A DNA stretch of 64,000 bases from Solen grandis. Its lineage: Eukaryota; Mollusca; Bivalvia; Adapedonta; Solenidae. A program made the translations under genes and the position numbers. Shown here one piece after another: positions 27,201 to 64,000 of the stretch (positions are counted from its first letter, which is position 1; the number at the start of each line of letters is the position of its first letter). The notes under the pieces are model-generated. The model was not told where the DNA came from. It worked only from the letters and a program-made list of their open reading frames with translations, and made no database searches. The stretch is taken from NCBI GenBank assembly GCA_021229015.1, contig CM037788.1:40342049-40406048 (forward strand), written 5' to 3'.

Positions 27201-27357
27201 CATTTAATTAATATTCATCAAGTGTATATGAATATTCATGAGGCAAAGAGTCAACACATGCTAATTGAAATTTAATTATATAATTGTGAGCAACAAATAA
27301 AGATTAACAGAGGAATCACATACTTTTCTCATATTATTTTTTCCTTTCATCAAATCC

Positions 27358-27391
<34 letters not shown>

Positions 27392-28410
27392 ACACACAAA
27401 AATATAAGTAAAACCCAAACATAACAATAACAAATATGATAAACTATTCAGAAATAACACAAAATATCTGTTTGGCAAAACTTGTGTTGGTCAAAAGCTA
27501 TAGTGACAAAGATGGTATGAAAGCTAAGTGCAAAACTATTGTATCAACTTCTTTTATATAATTATCATACATTTGCACCATACTCTCAGTATTACATAGT
27601 TTGTTTTATCATGTTTATACATTTTCAACAATAAATAAATATATGTTTGTATTGTGTCAATCATGAACTATTTATGTACATCTCCCTCTCCAAAAAACTG
27701 ATGCAAGTTAGACATTAATAAAACTAAAAATATAGAAAATGACTCCGCAACTTCCCAAGAAAACTAAATCAAATAATATGATTATTCTTAAATATTTCAA
27801 ATATTCATTACACCATTATTCAGAAACGATTTTGAAAAACATAATGATAAAGGTAGTTAAATATTCATGGGTGATTTGAAAAATCTTTCATACATGTTCT
27901 TTTAAACAGCCATGTATAAAAATATACCCTATAAAGCACCTTTCAAGTTTTAAACATTAAAAATATAAGCGCTGACTTAAACATTCATGACTCTGTCAAA
28001 TGATCACAAACACTATTACAAATAAAACCATGTGCCCTTTTGAGTGAACCGGGTCAAACGATGACTACATGTCATCCCAGTATAGCTATAAGGGAGCATG
28101 TAAGTCAATAAGAAAACACGATTTATGTTAACAATGGAATGGTGAATACTATATACCATAACAACACTCATACTTGCTTTAGTGCATTGTATTACACAGG
28201 ATAAAAATGATCAATTTACAAGCTGTATCCAGTTATTCCATTTGTAATACAGACTTTTGTAAAATATTTTGTAGATTTACATCAAAACTTGTTTAAAACG
28301 TAAGTACATACACACACACACACAAAATTCACATTCACAAAAACAACATATGTTCTAACATATGGTTGTTAAATTCAGTCTGATATCTATTTTTTTCTTG
28401 ATAAAACAGT
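24250..28410. other. Gene-free AT-rich sequence
   Basis: No supported coding sequence. Includes a (CT)15 tract at 27,361-27,390 and the repeat described at 27,057-27,290. Confidence 0.45.
27057..27290. repeat. Dispersed repeat with CCCTTTACCTCATATA end (copy A)
   Basis: Shares blocks with 37,045-37,275: TTTGCAAAC-like start, GAAACTCA.ATTCT.CA.AGTCTACAT, TTTCATATACCAT, TTAATATTCAT and GA.ATTCA...GA..AAAG. Begins after TTAA with a terminus like that of the 234-bp MITEs, so it may be a distant relative. Confidence 0.55.
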
Positions 28411-28416
28411 TAAGTA

Positions 28417-29202
28417 CAGTGGTCACGCGATTCCTTGATGTGGCTATTCATTGAATACCGACGATGACTCAGCTACAAGCTTGGTCCCTTGATTCAGCCC
28501 TTCTTATTCTATATAAGTTTATGGGCGATTCTTCAAACATGCGATTTTGGATTACTTAAGCTCCATCCTTGGTCCCTAGATAGTATATCTTATATAATTT
28601 CTATGCAATTCTTCAAAGTCGATATCAAAACCTATCTGTATCTCCTTGACAACTATACTCCGCCCTATGACCACTTGTCCCTGTAATTAACACCTTGGTC
28701 GAGATTGTTTTGTATTTGTTTTCACACATCATCTACATTGGTGATGTAAAACGTATTTTTGCACTTACTGATGATGTAACAAACTGTGACGGGTCTGCAT
28801 GATTAATCATTTGTTATTAAAGGTCCGATTTTGTTTGTTTGTGTGTTGTTCTTTTTCTCTGTAAAAATTAATTTGGAGAACCATGGGATAATGTTTAGTG
28901 TTTATTACAAGAACGTAAAAGCCCCATAGTCACATACACAAAGGTTTCAATCAAATTATCAGCAAAAAAAAAATAGAACTTATTTCTGACTTAATTAACA
29001 CAATGAAAGCTATGATCGTGTATTATTATAAAGTACTATTAAAGGCTAAATGTAACAAAATAATTAATGAGAAGAAAACATTAAGGTATCAACAAATATA
29101 AATGTATTGAAGTTTGACATATAAATGATTCCTCCAATATGGCGATTCTTCGAGTTTTTTTTTGCGGATCCCGTTGGACCTCGAGGAATCGCGTGACCAC
29201 TG
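28417..29202. mobile_element. 786-bp TA-flanked DNA transposon derivative with perfect 19-bp TIRs
   Basis: Starts CAGTGGTCACGCGATTCCT and ends with its exact reverse complement; TA flanks both ends (28,415-28,416 and 29,203-29,204). TA duplication and a CAGTG terminus fit the Tc1/mariner/pogo group. No long open frame, so it is non-autonomous. Perfect termini imply a fairly recent insertion. Confidence 0.9.
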
Positions 29203-29204
29203 TA

Positions 29205-30225
29205 TATACATAAACTATGTTCAATGCAATATATTTGTTTATCATTTCTGTTCTACTAGGTTCCCTCCCTGAACTTTGATTTCAATAGAGCTTTGGCAAT
29301 ACTATTATGGGTGTAATTCCTGTTTCGACCTCACGTGTTGGCTTCTTAGCAAACAGACCTGACCATTCAATTACTGATTTAAAACTTTAAGTGTATGTTT
29401 ACCATCAGGTAGGTTTCAAGCTCTTCTGTTGATATCTCTCTTATCAAAAGCCTTTTAAAACTTTTAACTTTGGTTGTTTGAAGGGAGGCAATGGTAATGG
29501 AGATTTTCTTTCACCTGAAAGAGGTTTGTGCATTTTCCCTCCATTCTGTCATACAATTATGATGGTCTTTTTGATTGAATATTGTACACCAGCAATTCAT
29601 TGGTCAGCGGATACTGGTATTCAGTGAGTGCTTGTGGATTTTCTTTGGTTTTCATCACAGTTAAACTGTATGTTAAAACTTGCAATATTTACATGGTCCC
29701 CAGAAGAGTGTTTCCTTATAATAAAAGAGCAATGATAAAAATTGTGAGATTAAACAAGGAACAACAAAGTAATAAAACAATATTTAAAGTTTTTCTTGAC
29801 TCATACTTACATCCTAATCATTTTCCCCAAATTCAAAACACAAGGAAGAAGCGTTAAACATAATTATACAATAATATGATAAGAATTGATTGAAGTGAAA
29901 ATAGCATAACTTTTGGCCCAAATGTAAAGTTCAATAGTATTGGAAAAACAAATTACGTCGAAAGCAAAAAAAGTGTTACTGCAAAATTATCTAAAGTAGT
30001 ATACAAAATCCAAAAAGGTATTTCTAGAAATATATAAACAAACACATCAATGAGGGTAATAAATACCCATTCTATGGCACTTTGTATCAACAACATAAAA
30101 AGATAAAAAAGATATTGAATCTTTTATGTCAAGCACCTCTCCACCTGATTATCAATGCACACACAAAATTTTAACAGAATCAGTCAAGAAATGTAGAAGT
30201 AGTCGCGTCACAAGATATTTAAATT
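29205..30225. other. Gene-free sequence
   Basis: No motif or repeat recognised. Confidence 0.4.
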
Positions 30226-30229
30226 CGAA

Positions 30230-30730
30230 TTTCACATGAAATTTGTGTCTTACACATCTACTGCTCCTGATGAATATTTATGCCAAGTATTAGGTGAACC
30301 CAGACTGAAAATGAAGGAGGAGATCACCGGACAAGACTTTTAAAGTTGATTAAGGGGCAATAACTCTGTAATCCTTGCGCAAACTTGTTTGAGAAATTTG
30401 TGTCTTGCACATCTACTGCTCCTGATGCACATTTATGCGAAGTATCAGATGAATTGGACAGAAAAAGAAAGAGCAGTTTGCCAGACAAGACTTTTCAAGT
30501 TGATTCAGGGGCAATAACTCGATAATCCTTGCGCGAACACACATGAAATTTGTGTCTTGCACATCTACTGCTCCTGATGAATATTTATGCCAAGTATCAG
30601 GTGAATCTGACTGAAAATGAAGGAGGAGTTCACCAGATAAAATTTTGCAGACAGACCGCATGACCGACCGACTAGGCAACGGACAGGCTGATTCCAGTAT
30701 ACCCCCTTCAAACTTGTTTGCAGGGGTATA
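30230..30730. mobile_element. Repeat with three internal ~155-bp units, ending GGGGTATAAC
   Basis: Three direct units start near 30,234, 30,390 and 30,542, each with GAAATTTGTGTCTTGCACAT, CTACTGCTCCTGATG and, except for the last partial one, GGGGCAATAACTC. A unique end follows: ACCGACCGACTAGGCAACGG ... TTTGCAGGGGTATAAC. Looks like a non-autonomous element with internal tandem growth. The left boundary is unclear. Confidence 0.65.
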
Positions 30731-30999
30731 ACAACTTATGGGAACAATCTTGCAATTAAACCTAATACTTATATTCAACCTAAGGGGAGAACTGTTATAT
30801 TCCTGTGATAGTATGTTTTACTCGCATCAATTCACCTTTCAAATTTTCAGCAGTGAAAACTCAAGCCCAGCATTTCCCATACACGGCTCCCACAACTGCT
30901 CACAAACAGAACTAGGTATTCTTGAATAAACCAGGTCAACCAATGCCTACCTAATATCTCACTGGTGATATTAGATAGCTTGTGAGACAATTTGAATAC

Positions 31000-31280
31000 A
31001 TATGTAACCAATGAAAAGGTTCAAAATCAGAACCATCAATGAAGGTTAAGAATTAATTGCCCTACACCTTCTTTGCTAACAATATGAATAGATAAAGTAG
31101 GACAGAATGCTACAAGAAGAGACAAAGCAAATGGTTAGTAAAGAATCCCGCTTCACAATTTATTCCTTTTCACCCTGTCACCCAAGTAATCTTAACTTGT
31201 ATATTTTTCACATAAAGCAGTTTAAAAACAAAAACAGAACAAAATGCATTAAAAATAGCAACAATAGAATGAAATTTCAT

Positions 31281-31311
<31 letters not shown>

Positions 31312-31951
31312 AAAGAAACAGAACCCAAGTCTTGATATGAATGCATGTTATTTAAGACATTCTGCAATCAATCTGTCAGAACTGCATATTCATGCCAATT
31401 TTATTTCTAAAATATTCTAATAACTGTCAAAATGTATATTTGTGTCCAATTTTTAGTTTTTAATATATTCTTAATTACACTGTTCAAACTGCATATTTCT
31501 GCCCATTTTTTAGTATTCTCTACAAAATGTAGACTTACATATACTTCTGACTAGTGGCAATCATTACATGTTTGAAAATATACATGTATGCTTGGAAAGT
31601 TTATTTCATTGCAACTAAAGTACCTTCTCATCAGATTAGTCATAACTAACTTCCACCTTTTTGAAGAAGTAATTTTTTTTTAAATTTTCCTTTTAAAATA
31701 AGGGAAATATTTTAAATACTTGTATATGTGTGTTTAACAGAATGTGTAAACTATCCTCCATGACAGTCTAAAACTATTTCTATACACATATGGCACAAAC
31801 AGAAAGAAAATAAATAAATACAATGGCAGCTTGGAAAAGAAATCAATGCTGTGATCAACATAAAAATGTGTCAGCCTTTCGTAGGTTATCAAGAGGAGAT
31901 ATTGAACAAATGTAATTGATTTCCAAGAAGAGATTACTAGCCATCTCTTCA
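31000..31951 (-). other. Probable 3' UTR of the p110 gene (end not defined)
   Basis: Non-coding AT-rich sequence directly downstream of the p110 stop. AATAAA-type signals on the minus strand can be read near 31,605-31,600 and 31,405-31,400. A pure-A/G run at 31,280-31,317 lies between here and the next repeat. The true polyadenylation site cannot be fixed without transcripts. Confidence 0.4.
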
Positions 31952-62945
<30,994 letters not shown>

Positions 62946-63734
62946 CTGCAAAAAAACAACACTACCACCATCAGCTATTGTGTAAATTTATACTGTGAAT
63001 AAACCCCTTCTATTCTTTTTACAGAAAGTGCACAAAGTGCTATTGACCTTTACAGGCATTGTTTACATCATTATTGTATTCTGCTTGGACTGGGACAAAT
63101 TGTTCACAGCATTACTGTATTCTGATTGGATAAGAACACTGGCCTTCATCCAATTGTGTGGTGAATGGTTGCACATGAGATTTCTCTATTATAAATCACT
63201 CTGCAAATATTTTCCCGAAAAACTTATTTCAATGAAATGTTTTCATTCATGTACAAATATAAATTTCTCAGGCATTAATTTCACCCTTCATCATGTTGGT
63301 AGAAAATGAGAACAATCAACACCTTACTTTACTAAAACATATTTTGATTTCTTTGTAAACAGATCAGGCTTCGATCCAACAGCTGCAGGGAGGAGCTGGC
63401 TGATTAGGGGTTCCTCTGTTTTCTAATACAACAAGAACTATCATTGAAGATGATGAACACCCCCAGATACAGCTTTGTCACAGTTACTGTTACCATGTCA
63501 GACAGTCAGAATCTAGGCCAGGTATTTATCAGTCTTGTAAATTTTTTTCAAACATTGAGCAAAGATAGCAGAGAAATAGGGTGGACAAATCTCCTCTACA
63601 GAGACCAACCAGCCAACTGAAAGACAGATGTAAGTGACTCCGATATGATAATATTAATGTATCTAAGATTAAATTGATATTCATTAAGTGATTCAATTGT
63701 TATGTAAAGGAATACCCAGATAGCAAGGGTATAT

Positions 63735-64000
63735 GGGACCCATATGGGCTGTATCTGGGTATGCCTATATGGGCTAAACTATGTGGGACCCATGTGGGTC
63801 CCATATATAGAGTTTTTCGCCAATACGGGACCCATGTGGGCTGTATCTGATTATGCCTATATGGGTTCAACTATGTGGGACCCACATGGGTCCCATATAT
63901 ATATAGTTTTTCCCTATAAGGGATATATATGGGCTGTATCTGTGTATTTTCGGCCCACATGGTGTATCTGGGTATGCTATTGGGTTCGACTATGTGGGAC
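63735..64000. repeat. 92-bp tandem repeat with internal palindrome, open at right edge
   Basis: Unit starts at 63,735, 63,827 and 63,920, each with GGGCTGTATCTGGGTATGCC, TATATGGGTTCAACTATGTG and, except the incomplete last, the palindrome GGGACCCATGTGGGTCCCAT. Continues beyond the window. Confidence 0.88.

Noticed and set aside
31281..31317. A-rich run as processed pseudogene tail
   Set aside because: The sequence before it has no cDNA-like coding or target duplication; a simple A/G-rich run is enough.
63345..63425. Possible upstream p110 exon (KTEEPLISQLLPAAVGSKPD after a TTAG acceptor)
   Set aside because: It does not resemble the adaptor-binding domain and lacks a donor in the phase needed for the next exon.

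Overview
The window is animal nuclear DNA: AT-rich, intron-rich, and crowded with short transposon-derived elements and minisatellites. Repeat families with internal tandem arrays, tRNA-derived SINEs and terminal motifs such as AAACAAGAGGGCC and GGGCAATAACTC resemble what I know from mollusc, probably bivalve, genomes. That placement is inference; nothing here was searched.

One host gene is clear. On the minus strand, from about 62,945 down to 31,952, 21 exons with mutually consistent splice phases encode about 956 residues of a class IA phosphoinositide 3-kinase catalytic subunit (p110). They cover the end of the adaptor-binding domain, the Ras-binding, C2 and helical domains, and the complete kinase domain to the stop codon. 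The activation-loop sequence [16 protein letters not shown] favours a p110 beta/delta-like type. The first coding exon or exons (roughly 80-100 residues) were not found; they probably lie past the right edge.

The left half (1-31,950) has no gene I can support. It holds a 17-bp minisatellite running off the left edge (1-785), two old LINE 3' ends (about 4,285-5,045 and 23,860-24,245, both minus), several tRNA-derived SINEs (one with a perfect 12-bp target duplication), a 23-bp minisatellite, one of two 234-bp TTAA-flanked palindromic MITEs, and a 786-bp TA-flanked element with perfect 19-bp terminal inverted repeats (28,417-29,202).

The introns of the p110 gene are mostly mobile and tandem DNA: a 59-60-bp array (42.7-43.6 kb), a 26-bp array (46.4-47.4 kb), a 34-bp array (48.3-52.0 kb) that appears to sit inside a TA-flanked DNA transposon and was later split by a 5'-truncated non-LTR retrotransposon, four elements sharing CAAGAGGGCC/GGTGAGCTAAAA ends, a 1,475-bp TA-flanked element, and a 16-bp array plus a polypurine tract beside the first visible exon. 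An assembly gap of exactly 100 N interrupts the retrotransposon reverse transcriptase.

I found no operon, CRISPR, toxin or viral locus. The most interesting structure is the layered history of repeat birth and insertion inside one signalling gene.
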